A stretch of 64,000 nt of DNA from a virus. The notes below the pieces were generated by a model that did not search any database, was not told the origin of the DNA, and was given only the letters and a program-made list of their open reading frames with translations. The stretch is from positions 1 to 64,000 of IMG/VR virus record IMGVR_UViG_3300020472_001862; one strand, written 5' to 3'. The stretch's first letter is position 1. Every line of letters starts with the position of its first letter. Of the stretch, positions 7,898-16,576 are shown in pieces. Made by a program: the position numbers and the translations under genes.

Positions 7898-9126
7898 TCG
7901 TTCCTACAAGTCCTACCTGATTTGTGTACGCCTTTATGTTTGCCGTCTAAGTGCTTTGTCTTTTTACAGGCTTTGATAAAAGCGTCTATTTCATTTTGTT
8001 TAGCTCTCTCAACTTCCCTTTCTTCTGCTACTATAAGGGCTTGTCGATTTTCCATTTTCTTTTTGTAGTCATCGTAGTCTGGTCTTTCCTGTGAATGTGC
8101 GTCCCACTCTAGAGCTGCCTCTTGTCCAATTTTACCTTCGAACGGACAAGGTGTTCCTGCCATTTCCATCGCTGCAAATACTCTAGCATCTTGACACATT
8201 AAGGATACAGCTGCTACTTTCATTCCCATATCATATACAGTTTTAGAAAGTTTAATCCTTTCACAGTTTTCATCTCTAACAGACTTACCAGCTGCTACAC
8301 CAAATAATTGTGTTTGTACTGCTCCACTAACACCTGTGGTACATAGATCTTGTGAGAAACTTGCTCCAATACTAGGTGCTATGGCACTAGGAGGAGGGCT
8401 TTTAATCTCTTGTTTAATAGTTTGATCTGTCTTGTTAATATTTTCATTTCTATTATTGTTCTCATTCTTGTTCGTGTTATTTGTTGTAACATTAGAATCA
8501 CTTGTACTTTCGTTCTTATTAACATTCGTGTTATTAGATGTTGAATTATTATTGTTATTATTAGTGTTCGTATTATTAGAATTACTATTAACAGTTTGAT
8601 TAACAGTTGAATTATTTGTGTTCGTATTATTAGCAGTACTATTTACTGTGCTATTATTGGTATTCGTGTTGTTGTTAGTATTCGTTGAATTACCAGTATA
8701 ATTCGTGGTGTTGTTATTCGTATTATTATTGGTATTGGTTGAAGTACCTGTGTAATTCGTGGTGTTATTGTTATTATTAGTATTCGTTGAAGTACCTGTG
8801 TAAACCGTGGTGTTGTTATTGGTGTTCGTATTGTTGTTCGTATTCGTATTCGTCGCTGTAGAAGTGTTCGTGTTCACATTCGTATTTGCGTTGGTGTTCG
8901 TATTCGTTGAAGTGTTGGTGTTCGTCGAAGTGTTCGTATTCGTGTTCGTGTTCGTGTTGGTATTCGTATTTGTGTTCGTATTCGTTCCTGTGGTTGTAGT
9001 CGTGGTACTTACAGATTCACAAAACTCTGTGCCTTGTGTACAGTTACCTGTTTGATCTGCATGTGCAGGAGTCGATAAGCCTAAAGCTCCAAACATAACA
9101 AATAGAGCCATATATTTTTTGTTCAT
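7876..9126 (-). CDS. Sec-exported protein with Asn/Thr repeat tract, 416 aa
   Basis: A signal peptide (residues 1-23, ending PAHA) leads into a short Cys-containing segment, then an extraordinary tract of Asn-Thr dipeptides and close variants (about residues 41-232). The C-terminal 180 residues look folded, with several Cys (near LCTTGVSG, CERIKL, CQDARVF, CPFEG) and a charged helical end. The likely role is exported or surface-associated. It heads the minus-strand operon behind the late promoter at 9202-9209. Its ATG is preceded by a weak site (AGGAAAAAC) and its stop lies 22 bases inside the next gene. No function is recognised. Confidence 0.65.
   Translation of the reverse strand: MNKKYMALFVMFGALGLSTPAHADQTGNCTQGTEFCESVSTTTTTTGTNTNTNTNTNTNTNTNTNTSTNTNTSTNTNTNANTNVNTNTSTATNTNTNNNTNTNNNTTVYTGTSTNTNNNNNTTNYTGTSTNTNNNTNNNTTNYTGNSTNTNNNTNTNNSTVNSTANNTNTNNSTVNQTVNSNSNNTNTNNNNNNSTSNNTNVNKNESTSDSNVTTNNTNKNENNNRNENINKTDQTIKQEIKSPPPSAIAPSIGASFSQDLCTTGVSGAVQTQLFGVAAGKSVRDENCERIKLSKTVYDMGMKVAAVSLMCQDARVFAAMEMAGTPCPFEGKIGQEAALEWDAHSQERPDYDDYKKKMENRQALIVAEEREVERAKQNEIDAFIKACKKTKHLDGKHKGVHKSGRTCRNEWAELNS
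8430..9003 (-). repeat. Asn-Thr coding microsatellite tract
   Basis: About 190 codons alternate Asn and Thr, written as imperfect repeats of a 6-base unit (complement of ATTCGT, GTTCGT or ATTGGT) that decay into longer 30-45-base units towards the 3' end of the gene. Synonymous variation shows that the protein pattern is kept while the DNA is not perfectly repeated. The opposite strand is open as a Val/Phe-rich shadow frame. Confidence 0.85.
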
Positions 9127-9201
9127 TGATGTTTTTCCTCAAATAAATGTCAACTCAAAACAAAAAATAATTTAATCATAACCTCGGTTAGTGTTCCTAC
9201 T

Positions 9202-9209
9202 TATTTATA
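9202..9209 (-). promoter_or_regulatory. T4-type late promoter (minus strand)
   Basis: TATTTATA on the plus strand is TATAAATA on the minus strand. It would start transcription near 9196, about 70 bases before the ATG at 9126. It forms a divergent pair with the late promoter at 9308-9315. Confidence 0.7.
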
Positions 9210-9307
9210 AGATCTGGTCCTTTATAATACCAATATAACACACATATAAGCACCTGGCCTTATAAATCACTATGTGATGGATATTAAGGGCTACTCTAAA
9301 CAGCACT

Positions 9308-9315
9308 TATAAATA
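9308..9315 (+). promoter_or_regulatory. T4-type late promoter of the metabolic operon
   Basis: A perfect TATAAATA 22 bases before the GTG at 9337, with AGGA in the short leader. It is the only evident promoter for the sixteen overlapping genes up to 23967. A near match (TATAAATC) lies at 9261-9268. Confidence 0.7.
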
Positions 9316-9336
9316 TCTTAGTAATAGGAACAGAGA

Positions 9337-9642
9337 GTGAAAGGCAGAATAGCGTTAACCTTCTTTCTTATGGTGATATTTTTTTGGTCTTGGCCCGTTC
9401 GCCTCTTTACTAAAAAGAACAACTGTTATTTTTGGACATTAGAAAAACTAATAACAAAAGGCGGTCGTGCTAAGTGGTATCCTTCCAAACGATGGGCAGG
9501 GTATCATGTAATCTGGATCTCACCTGAGGGAGAGCAACTTGAATATACACTTCCCAGAATGAGGAGGGACACACCATGGTACAAAATGCTATTTTACAAT
9601 GGATCTGTTCGTAGATTTAGAACAACACGGAAAGATCAATGA
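9337..9642 (+). CDS. Hypothetical membrane-anchored protein, 101 aa
   Basis: The start is a GTG with AGGA six bases upstream. A hydrophobic N-terminal segment (about residues 5-20, IALTFFLMVIFFWSW) is followed by a basic, aromatic domain rich in Arg, Lys and Trp that would lie in the cytoplasm or periplasm. I recognise no family. It is the first gene behind the late promoter and shares ATGA with the desaturase that follows, so it may help place that membrane enzyme, though this is only contextual. Confidence 0.55.
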   Translation: MKGRIALTFFLMVIFFWSWPVRLFTKKNNCYFWTLEKLITKGGRAKWYPSKRWAGYHVIWISPEGEQLEYTLPRMRRDTPWYKMLFYNGSVRRFRTTRKDQ

Positions 9643-10382
9643 GGAAGGCAGTATTAAAACAAAATAAGTCTTGGGCGCCCATCACACTTCTAGCTGGACA
9701 GCTTATCGCTCAGGTTACTGCCATCCTCTCTTTATTTTTAATTGACTGGACGGCATCTACAATAGCAATATCCTTATTTGTCTATATAAGCATTATGTTA
9801 GGCATAACAATGGGTTATCATAGATATTATTCTCACAAAGCATTTAAGATGCCTAAATGGATTGAATACTATCTATTATTCTTTGCACACATTGCTATGT
9901 TTGGCCCAGCAATAACATGGGTAGCCAATCATAGAGAACATCACAAGTATGTAGACACAGAAAAAGATCCACATAGTCCTCACTACCGTGGTTGGTTAAT
10001 GGCATACGCAGGACAAGTTCTTATTGATATAGACTTTAAACTTGTCAGAGATTTATTAAAAGACAACCTACACAGAATGCAAGTTAAATATTATTGGCAT
10101 GTTATAATAGTATATGCAGCTATATTATTTAGTATAAATCCTATGTTACTAATATATGCCTGGTTAGTTCCAGCAGGCTTTGCTAAACTTATAGGTTCAC
10201 TAGTATTCACATATTCTCATAGAGGTAAGAAGGCAAATAGTGATACATGGGTAGGCATTATAACATTAGGTGAAGGTTTCCACGATAAACATCATGTCAA
10301 TGCTCGTACAGCATTATGGCATCCGTTAGATCTTGGTGGCCAACTTATTAGAATGATTGATTCAAATGCTAAAATACAATAA
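9639..10382 (+). CDS. Membrane fatty acid desaturase (acyl delta-9 type)
   Basis: All three histidine boxes of the membrane di-iron desaturase family are present: HRYYSH (residues 61-66), HREHH (98-102) and HDKHH (215-219), set among four or so hydrophobic segments. In family members these His residues bind the two irons that use O2 and ferredoxin- or cytochrome-supplied electrons to insert a cis double bond into an acyl chain. At 247 residues it is a short bacterial-type member without a fused electron carrier. It overlaps the upstream gene by 4 bases and the downstream gene by 26. A 7Fe ferredoxin is encoded three genes later. The substrate is unknown; host lipid remodelling or an acyl group on the operon's product are options. 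Confidence 0.9.
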   Translation: MRKAVLKQNKSWAPITLLAGQLIAQVTAILSLFLIDWTASTIAISLFVYISIMLGITMGYHRYYSHKAFKMPKWIEYYLLFFAHIAMFGPAITWVANHREHHKYVDTEKDPHSPHYRGWLMAYAGQVLIDIDFKLVRDLLKDNLHRMQVKYYWHVIIVYAAILFSINPMLLIYAWLVPAGFAKLIGSLVFTYSHRGKKANSDTWVGIITLGEGFHDKHHVNARTALWHPLDLGGQLIRMIDSNAKIQ

Positions 10383-11037
10383 ACGACATTATCCAGCAAT
10401 AGCAGAAATAGACGTCAAATTAGATTATAATTTAATAGAAGATTTTCTTTGGGAAAACTATGATCGCTGGCAAGATAATATAACAGCACATAAAGGGCTT
10501 GCCATTGCCTCTAATCACATTGCTAATGATACATACAAGGCAGTTCAACACTTTCATCTAACAGAATGTAATAAAAATGAACCGTTAGGAGAGGCACAAG
10601 AATACTCTACAAAAAACAAATTAAAAAGAAACATTCCTTATTCAATGGACGAACATAATTGGGACGAGCCTGTTGATTTCTACAAAGGAACAAAATTACA
10701 AACACATTTAAACTCTGCCTTTCAGGATAAACTAATACGAGTTAGATATTCTCGTATGTTTCCTGGAGGCGTAGTTCCTAAGCATATTGATTACAATACA
10801 ACTTATGCTATGAGATTTATTATTCCTATATCAGGTAACAAAGGAGTTACAAATACCTTTTGGTATAATGGAGAAGAAATAAAGGTTGAAATGAAGGAGA
10901 AAAGATGTTATTTTCTTAATATAGGATATGCACATATGGTTGAACACCAGGGTATGGGCATACGACATTATTTAATGGGGAGCGTTGCAGGACAACGAGA
11001 TTTTGAATGTATAAGATTTACAACCGAGAAGAATTAG
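10357..11037 (+). CDS. Putative 2-oxoglutarate/Fe(II)-dependent oxygenase
   Basis: The C-terminal half has the expected facial-triad layout: H143-x-D145 in PKHIDYN, a distal His (H193 or H197 in GYAHMVEH) and R203 as candidate 2-oxoglutarate anchor, on alternating beta strands (YAMRFIIPIS, KRCYFLNIG). This resembles aspartyl/asparaginyl hydroxylase-like and phage 2OG oxygenases, which hydroxylate or desaturate a substrate with O2. The first 120 residues match nothing I recognise. The start lies inside the desaturase gene; an ATG nine bases later is an alternative. It belongs to the overlapping operon, which points to a tailoring step in the same pathway. Confidence 0.65.
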   Translation: MIQMLKYNKRHYPAIAEIDVKLDYNLIEDFLWENYDRWQDNITAHKGLAIASNHIANDTYKAVQHFHLTECNKNEPLGEAQEYSTKNKLKRNIPYSMDEHNWDEPVDFYKGTKLQTHLNSAFQDKLIRVRYSRMFPGGVVPKHIDYNTTYAMRFIIPISGNKGVTNTFWYNGEEIKVEMKEKRCYFLNIGYAHMVEHQGMGIRHYLMGSVAGQRDFECIRFTTEKN

Positions 11038-11597
11038 AATCAAGAGGCATTCTAGGCGTCATTGATATAATTATTAATCAAGCATACGAAGAAGGTAACG
11101 GTGAAACCTTTGATAATAAGTATCACCCTTACGAATCTCCAGGAGAGACTTTTGTAGCATTGTGGGAAGGCAGGCCTGCTGGTTTAGTTTCATGTGAACC
11201 TAGTGTTTATACAGGAGATCCTGACATAGCTGCAAGAGCTTGTCGGTTACATGTATTAAAAGATTATAGAGCAAAACAAATAGGTTTTGGACTTCTAGAC
11301 ACATGTTATAACTATTGCATAGATAAATATAAGGTATTGTATATAACACATGATGTCAATTCTAAAGCAATGAATGCTATCTATCAAAAGAAAAAGATGT
11401 CGTTATTTAAAGGTGCCTCTAGAAATCCTTATGAGTTAGAGGCTTGGAAAAAATTAGAATGGAATAAAGAGTATTTGTTTAAAGTAGATCCTACAGCAGA
11501 GTTTTATCAGAACATATACCAAATCATTCTAGAGGAGGGGTTTCGTTGGAATCCTAAAACTAATGTGGTAGATTTTAATGACATTCGTAGTCGATGA
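11007..11597 (+). CDS. GNAT-family N-acetyltransferase
   Basis: The core GNAT signature is visible: a strand (CRLHVLKDY) followed by [11 protein letters not shown], the acetyl-CoA pyrophosphate loop (Arg-x-x-x-x-Gly-x-Gly with one substitution), then a strand ending in [12 protein letters not shown], typical of motif B. The enzyme would move an acetyl or other acyl group from acyl-CoA to an amine. At 196 residues it has normal GNAT length plus a C-terminal extension. It overlaps both neighbours (31 bases upstream, 20 downstream) and sits between a 2OG oxygenase and the ferredoxin, so amino-sugar or amino-acid acylation in the operon's pathway is plausible. Confidence 0.75.
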   Translation: MYKIYNREELESRGILGVIDIIINQAYEEGNGETFDNKYHPYESPGETFVALWEGRPAGLVSCEPSVYTGDPDIAARACRLHVLKDYRAKQIGFGLLDTCYNYCIDKYKVLYITHDVNSKAMNAIYQKKKMSLFKGASRNPYELEAWKKLEWNKEYLFKVDPTAEFYQNIYQIILEEGFRWNPKTNVVDFNDIRSR

Positions 11598-11910
11598 TAA
11601 ATGTGTAGATTGTAAACATACAACTTGCGTTACAGTATGTCCTGTAGATTGTTTCTATGAAGGACCTAACATGCTTGTTATTAATCCAGACGAATGTATA
11701 GACTGTGGATTATGTGAACCCGAATGTCCTGTTGATGCAATACTAAGTGAGGATGAGGCAGATCCTTATTGGACAGAAAAGAATGCAGAACTATGTTATA
11801 CAGAAGGTTGGGAAATGATAGACGAACAAAAGCCTCCAATGGAAGGACATGAAGAGGCAAGTAAAATAGAAGATAAAAAGGATAGGTTAATTACTCATGT
11901 TGCAATATGA
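11578..11910 (+). CDS. fdxA: Seven-iron ferredoxin ([3Fe-4S][4Fe-4S], FdxA-like)
   Basis: The N-terminal 60 residues follow the Azotobacter FdI/FdxA pattern closely. C9, C17 and C50 are placed to bind a [3Fe-4S] cluster and C21, C40, C43 and C46 a [4Fe-4S] cluster, with free C12 and C25 and the diagnostic [11 protein letters not shown] and PDECIDC segments. The long C-terminal tail also matches the 7Fe class in length (110 aa in total). Such ferredoxins are low-potential one-electron carriers. The gene lies immediately before a methyltransferase and five radical SAM genes, so it probably supplies the electron that cleaves SAM in those enzymes; the desaturase is a second possible client. It overlaps both neighbours. 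Confidence 0.92.
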   Translation: MTFVVDDKCVDCKHTTCVTVCPVDCFYEGPNMLVINPDECIDCGLCEPECPVDAILSEDEADPYWTEKNAELCYTEGWEMIDEQKPPMEGHEEASKIEDKKDRLITHVAI

Positions 11911-12517
11911 CAATGAACAAATAATAGATTGGATGGAGGGTGTAAGAAAGCACCCTGATATGGTTAATGCTTTTTGGCCAAGTCAAATAAATTCTAAAAA
12001 CTGGTTATGTGACTGGGTTAAATCCTATTTGCCTAGCGCTAACAGAATAATAATTTTTGGATCTTGGTATGGTGTTTTAGCAGACATGTTAAAAATAAAA
12101 TTACCAAAATCTCAGATAATGTGTGTTGATAAAGACAAAGAACCTTTATTGTGGAGTGCGAGAAAACATGCTTATTGGCACGGTGATATGATTACATTTG
12201 AGTACGATACCCGTGTTGATTTAGTAATAAATACTAGTACAGAACATATGACACAATGGGAATATGATACCTGGTATAATAATATACCTGAAAATACATA
12301 TTTTATTGTACAAGGAAATAATCACTATGGTGAAAAAGATCATATAAGATCTTGTAGAAACTTAGATGAATTTAAAGAACTAAATAGAATTCAAAATTGT
12401 TTACATGGTGATGTTCTAGAGTATGAAGGTCCTTGGGACAAAATTAATAATGAGCCAACAGTATTACAAAGATACATGGCCATAGGTTTTAAAACACAAC
12501 ATGACAGAAAAGATTGA
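11897..12517 (+). CDS. Class I SAM-dependent methyltransferase-like protein
   Basis: A Rossmann pattern is visible: the strand [10 protein letters not shown], a variant of the glycine-rich motif I, then [13 protein letters not shown] with an acidic residue at the end of the second strand, as in SAM-binding methyltransferases, and [12 protein letters not shown] at the motif IV position. Family members transfer a methyl group from SAM. The glycine-rich loop is poorer than usual (GSWYG), so this could be a divergent or inactive member. It overlaps the ferredoxin gene by 14 bases and the first radical SAM gene by 17. The acceptor cannot be predicted. Confidence 0.65.
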   Translation: MLQYDNEQIIDWMEGVRKHPDMVNAFWPSQINSKNWLCDWVKSYLPSANRIIIFGSWYGVLADMLKIKLPKSQIMCVDKDKEPLLWSARKHAYWHGDMITFEYDTRVDLVINTSTEHMTQWEYDTWYNNIPENTYFIVQGNNHYGEKDHIRSCRNLDEFKELNRIQNCLHGDVLEYEGPWDKINNEPTVLQRYMAIGFKTQHDRKD

Positions 12518-13982
12518 AGTAGAAGATATAACAGATAAGAGAGAAAATGATGATAGTCCTCATGCACAACATAACTTAGATGTTCATGATCCTAATGCTT
12601 ATTTTGATTTTTTAAAGAAGACAAGAGATGACATAAACAAAGTCAGCCCTTCTTTCTGTGCAGCTAAATGGACACAATCAACAATACTATTATATAGTGG
12701 TGAAACACATTCCTGCCACCACCCTTCCCGACATAAAATACAATTATCAGATATAAAAGACAATCCTAAAGGCTTGCACAATACTGAACACAAGATGTTG
12801 GCAAGAGAGGAGATGTTACAGGGCATACAAACAAAAGAATGTGATTATTGTTGGAGAGTAGAAAATCAAAATAAAGAACATATTAGTGATAGAATATATA
12901 AGTCATCATACTCTTGGTCTTTGCCTCATTTAAATAAAATAGAACAATCAGGTAGAGGTGAGAACTTTGATCCTACTTATGTAGAAGTAGCATTTGATAG
13001 TACATGTAACTTTAAATGTATCTATTGTAGTCCAGAAGCAAGTTCTAGATGGGAAGACGAAATAAGAAGACATGGAGACATGAAACAAACAGAGTTTAAT
13101 CTAAACAACTTAGATTGGTTAAAGTCTGTAGGTAAACTTCCCATACACCACAAAGAATACAATCCATATAAAGAGGCATTTTGGGAATGGTGGCCTGAAC
13201 TATATCCTAAATTAGAAACTTTTAGAATAACAGGAGGAGAGCCATTACTAAGTAAAGACACATGGAAAGTATTTGATTACATAAAAGAAAATCCTAATCC
13301 AGATCTTATTTTAGCAGTTAATACAAATAACAATGTTCCAGACAAAATGGCAGACAGACTTATTACTAATATAAATGAGATGCAAGACAATATAAAATAT
13401 TTTGACATATACACTTCATTTGAGAACACAGGCAAACAAGCAGAGTATACAAGAGAAGGTATGGTATATGATGAGTTTATAGACAACTGTTACAAAATAT
13501 TAGACAACACACCTAACTCTACAAGAATACATTTTATGACAACAATTAATCTTACAAGTGCTCCTAGCTTGTTAGGATTTCTAGAAGAGATTAAAAAGAT
13601 GAGAGGAACAAAGGGTTCTGTTTATCAACCTACAAAGCATGTATTTAGAACTAGGTTAATGTTAAATTATTTAAGATGGCCTAGACCTTTAATGTTGTCT
13701 TTAATTAGTAAAGAAGATAAACAAAAATATGGTGACATATGGTTAGAATATATGCACGCAAACAAACTAACAGAAGCTAGAAAAGACGAAGAATGTTTTT
13801 ATTTAGAAGAGGTAGACCAAATGGAAAGGCTAGTAGAATTTATGCGCAATGATGAACAACCCGCCGTAGTATATGACGATATGCGCTTATATATAAAACA
13901 GTTGGATGAGAGACGCAACAAGAATTTCTGTGATACTTTTCCTGAATTAAGTTACTTAATGGACAGCGATTATTATGGATAA
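12501..13982 (+). CDS. Radical SAM enzyme 1 with N-terminal twitch-like Cys domain
   Basis: The radical SAM motif CxxxCxxC is C169-C173-C176 (CNFKCIYC), with GGEP at 245-248 as the SAM amino-group site. Before the barrel lies a Cys region (C53, C72, C114, C117, the last pair in CDYCW) that resembles the auxiliary-cluster ligands of twitch or SPASM domains, here at the N-terminus. Such enzymes make a 5'-deoxyadenosyl radical to modify peptides, sugars or cofactors. At 493 residues it is the longest of five adjacent family members and shares clear similarity along its length with the next gene, suggesting duplication. The substrate is unknown. Confidence 0.88.
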   Translation: MTEKIEVEDITDKRENDDSPHAQHNLDVHDPNAYFDFLKKTRDDINKVSPSFCAAKWTQSTILLYSGETHSCHHPSRHKIQLSDIKDNPKGLHNTEHKMLAREEMLQGIQTKECDYCWRVENQNKEHISDRIYKSSYSWSLPHLNKIEQSGRGENFDPTYVEVAFDSTCNFKCIYCSPEASSRWEDEIRRHGDMKQTEFNLNNLDWLKSVGKLPIHHKEYNPYKEAFWEWWPELYPKLETFRITGGEPLLSKDTWKVFDYIKENPNPDLILAVNTNNNVPDKMADRLITNINEMQDNIKYFDIYTSFENTGKQAEYTREGMVYDEFIDNCYKILDNTPNSTRIHFMTTINLTSAPSLLGFLEEIKKMRGTKGSVYQPTKHVFRTRLMLNYLRWPRPLMLSLISKEDKQKYGDIWLEYMHANKLTEARKDEECFYLEEVDQMERLVEFMRNDEQPAVVYDDMRLYIKQLDERRNKNFCDTFPELSYLMDSDYYG

Positions 13983-15345
13983 AACAGATCCTAAAAATTT
14001 AATTGAATATAGGGACATTACTCTAAACAGTAAGTCTCCGTCTTTCTGTGGAGCTAAGTGGGGTAACAGTACTATATGGTTACATAGTGGTAAAACTACA
14101 AGCTGTCATCACCCTAGACCACATGATATTAGCATAGAGGATATAGAAAAAGATCCTAGTATGTTACACAATACAAATTGGAAAATGGAACAGCGACGCT
14201 TAATGCAAGTAGGAGAAAGGCCTCGTGAATGTCAGTACTGTTGGAAAGTAGAAGACATGGGTCCTGATTTTGTTTCAGATAGAATATACAAGTCATTACA
14301 ATTTACACCTCAAGAAATGAGAAAGTGGGCAGAAGCACCTCATACAGAAAGAGTAGTGCCTCCTACTATTGAAGTTTCTTTTTCCAGAACATGTAACTTT
14401 GCCTGTAGTTATTGTAACGCAGACTTCAGTACAGAGTGGCGTAAAGACATTAAAAAGAATGGACGCTACGACATGGAAACAGAAGGAGGAAATGTATTTA
14501 GTATAGATGGCGACAAAAACAATCCTTACGAAAAATTAAAAGGAATGGAAAATCCTTATACAAAAGCCTGGTGGGAATGGTGGCCAGAACTTTCTAAAGG
14601 ATTAAGAACATTAAGAATAACCGGTGGTGAACCTTTAATGTCAGATGATGTTTGGAAACTTTTTGCTAGATGCAAAGAAGAAGGACATAAGTTTGAAGTA
14701 GGTTTAAATTCTAACTTAGGAGCAAAAGAAAAATTAATAGACAGACTTATAGAAGCATCATGGGGTATGCACAATCTTACTCTATTTACAAGTAATGAAA
14801 CAGTAGGTAAACAAGCAGAATATATTAGATGGGGATTAGACTACGACTATTGGTGTCACAACATGGAAAGAGTCTTCGAAGAATCTAATATCAGAAGAAC
14901 GGTTGTTATGATGACTATCAACGCATTGTGTTTGTTTGGAATTACAGACTTTTTAGATCAAATGATGGTGTGGAAAAATAAATACAAACATAAGAGTATT
15001 GGAATTAGTATTAACTTTTTAAGGTTCCCTGCATGTCAAGCTCTTATTACACTACCAGATGATATAAGAGAAAGATTGGCTAGTGAGATAGAAATGTGGT
15101 ACCACACAAATAAAACAGACAATATGTTAAACGCAATGGAAAAGGGAGACATAGAAAGATTAATTAACTATGTTAGGGTAGTTAAACAAGGACATGATTT
15201 TCATGATGATAACAAGGAAGCCAATGTAAGAGACTTCAAAAGATTTTATACACAATACGATATGAGAAGAGATAGAACAATAGAAGTATTCCCGGATTAT
15301 TTTTTAGATTGGTATAACGATATAGAGGCACCACATGTCGGATAA
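13975..15345 (+). CDS. Radical SAM enzyme 2 with N-terminal twitch-like Cys domain
   Basis: CNFACSYC places C140, C144 and C147 for the catalytic [4Fe-4S] cluster; GGEP is at 217-220. An N-terminal Cys set (C25, C44, C86, C89) aligns with that of the preceding enzyme, as do SPSFC, SCHHP, DRIYKS and WWEWWPEL-type segments. These two genes are therefore paralogues that have diverged considerably. It overlaps its neighbours by 8 and 11 bases. It is likely a partner of, or a successive step to, enzyme 1 in the same pathway; two related enzymes acting on related positions of one substrate would be typical. The product is unknown. Confidence 0.88.
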   Translation: MDKTDPKNLIEYRDITLNSKSPSFCGAKWGNSTIWLHSGKTTSCHHPRPHDISIEDIEKDPSMLHNTNWKMEQRRLMQVGERPRECQYCWKVEDMGPDFVSDRIYKSLQFTPQEMRKWAEAPHTERVVPPTIEVSFSRTCNFACSYCNADFSTEWRKDIKKNGRYDMETEGGNVFSIDGDKNNPYEKLKGMENPYTKAWWEWWPELSKGLRTLRITGGEPLMSDDVWKLFARCKEEGHKFEVGLNSNLGAKEKLIDRLIEASWGMHNLTLFTSNETVGKQAEYIRWGLDYDYWCHNMERVFEESNIRRTVVMMTINALCLFGITDFLDQMMVWKNKYKHKSIGISINFLRFPACQALITLPDDIRERLASEIEMWYHTNKTDNMLNAMEKGDIERLINYVRVVKQGHDFHDDNKEANVRDFKRFYTQYDMRRDRTIEVFPDYFLDWYNDIEAPHVG

Positions 15346-16576
15346 AATACCGACTAAAGATATAAGCGGTGTTTACTGCCCGTTACCATTCAATCATATG
15401 AACTTACACCCTAACGGCAATGTTGGACTATGTTGTGTCTCAGAAATGTTTCCTCCTAATGATGGTTTTTATAGAGATAGAAACCCTCCAAGAGATATGA
15501 TGAACTTATCTAGGAATAGTGTTTCCGAGATGTGGCTAGACAGCAGTGTTGTAGATGCTAGAAATGAAATGTTACAAGGCATAAAACCAGCCGCTTGTCA
15601 TAACTGTTATAAGATTGAAGAAAGAGGTGGTAAGTCAAGAAGAAAAACAGAAATAGAAAGGTGGGGCCAAAACATATACAAACCAAGACTAGAGTTTTTA
15701 GATTTAAGAATGTCTAACTTATGTAACTCTAAATGTATGATGTGTAATCCAGATTCAAGTTCATCACTAGCAAAAGAATATAAACAATGGGAAAACAAAT
15801 TAGACTTTGTACAAGCAGATCCTAAAACATATCAAGAGTATCAATGGTTCAACGATGACAAAATAGAAGAAATATTAGAACATAAAGATACATTGAAGTA
15901 TATGTATATTAATGGTGGCGAGCCTTTTATGATGCCATTTCATTGGAAGTTTTTAGAAAGATTAATAGAAGAAGGTGTAGCAGAGAATATTCATATTAGT
16001 TACAACACAAACTGCTCCATGTTTGAAACATGGTATGATGACATTTGGAAACATTTTAAATATGTATCATTGGGTATGTCTGTAGATGGTGTAGACAAAG
16101 TTAATGAATGGATTAGAAAACCTGTAAAAGGAAATACATGGGAACAAATAGATGAACATGTTAATAAATTATTTTTTGAATGTCCCTCTTTATACGCAGT
16201 TAATATTACTAATACAGTACAATTTTTAAATGCTCCTTACTTAGATGAGTATTATGACTGGGCACAACCTATTGTAGACAAAAGATGTGAAGATCCTAAG
16301 TTAGGTATAGCAACTATCAATCAAAACTTTCTTGTATTTCCTCATTACCTATCTTTAAATTGTGCCTCACAAGAATGGAAACAAAATTTAAAACAACACC
16401 TACAAAGTTCTAAATATGCGAAACAAATATTAACACCCACAATGATTAGTTACTTAGACGCTAAAGATGAAAACGAACTTCTTTGGAATCAGGGTATGAA
16501 GTTCTTAGATACTGTAGAAGGAACAAGAAAATTAGGTCCTTGGAGAGACATATTCGATTATGACTACAAATTTTAA
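15335..16576 (+). CDS. Radical SAM enzyme 3 with N-terminal twitch-like Cys domain
   Basis: CNSKCMMC gives C130, C134 and C137, and GGEP is at 194-197. The N-terminal region carries C15, the CC pair C33-C34 and C88-x-x-C91, in the order 'CPLPF ... G-x-V-G-L-CC ... AACHNCY ... GGKSRR'. This is the characteristic layout of radical SAM proteins whose twitch-type auxiliary cluster domain precedes the barrel, a group common in phages and in glycan or natural-product clusters. Overlaps are 11 and 17 bases. It differs more from enzymes 1 and 2 than they do from each other, so a distinct reaction is likely. Confidence 0.88.
   Translation: MSDKIPTKDISGVYCPLPFNHMNLHPNGNVGLCCVSEMFPPNDGFYRDRNPPRDMMNLSRNSVSEMWLDSSVVDARNEMLQGIKPAACHNCYKIEERGGKSRRKTEIERWGQNIYKPRLEFLDLRMSNLCNSKCMMCNPDSSSSLAKEYKQWENKLDFVQADPKTYQEYQWFNDDKIEEILEHKDTLKYMYINGGEPFMMPFHWKFLERLIEEGVAENIHISYNTNCSMFETWYDDIWKHFKYVSLGMSVDGVDKVNEWIRKPVKGNTWEQIDEHVNKLFFECPSLYAVNITNTVQFLNAPYLDEYYDWAQPIVDKRCEDPKLGIATINQNFLVFPHYLSLNCASQEWKQNLKQHLQSSKYAKQILTPTMISYLDAKDENELLWNQGMKFLDTVEGTRKLGPWRDIFDYDYKF

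Noticed and set aside
8807-9055. Plus-strand Val/Phe-rich frame of 82 codons
   Set aside because: It is the mirror of the Asn-Thr repeat on the other strand; it has no ribosome site and its composition is explained by the repeat.
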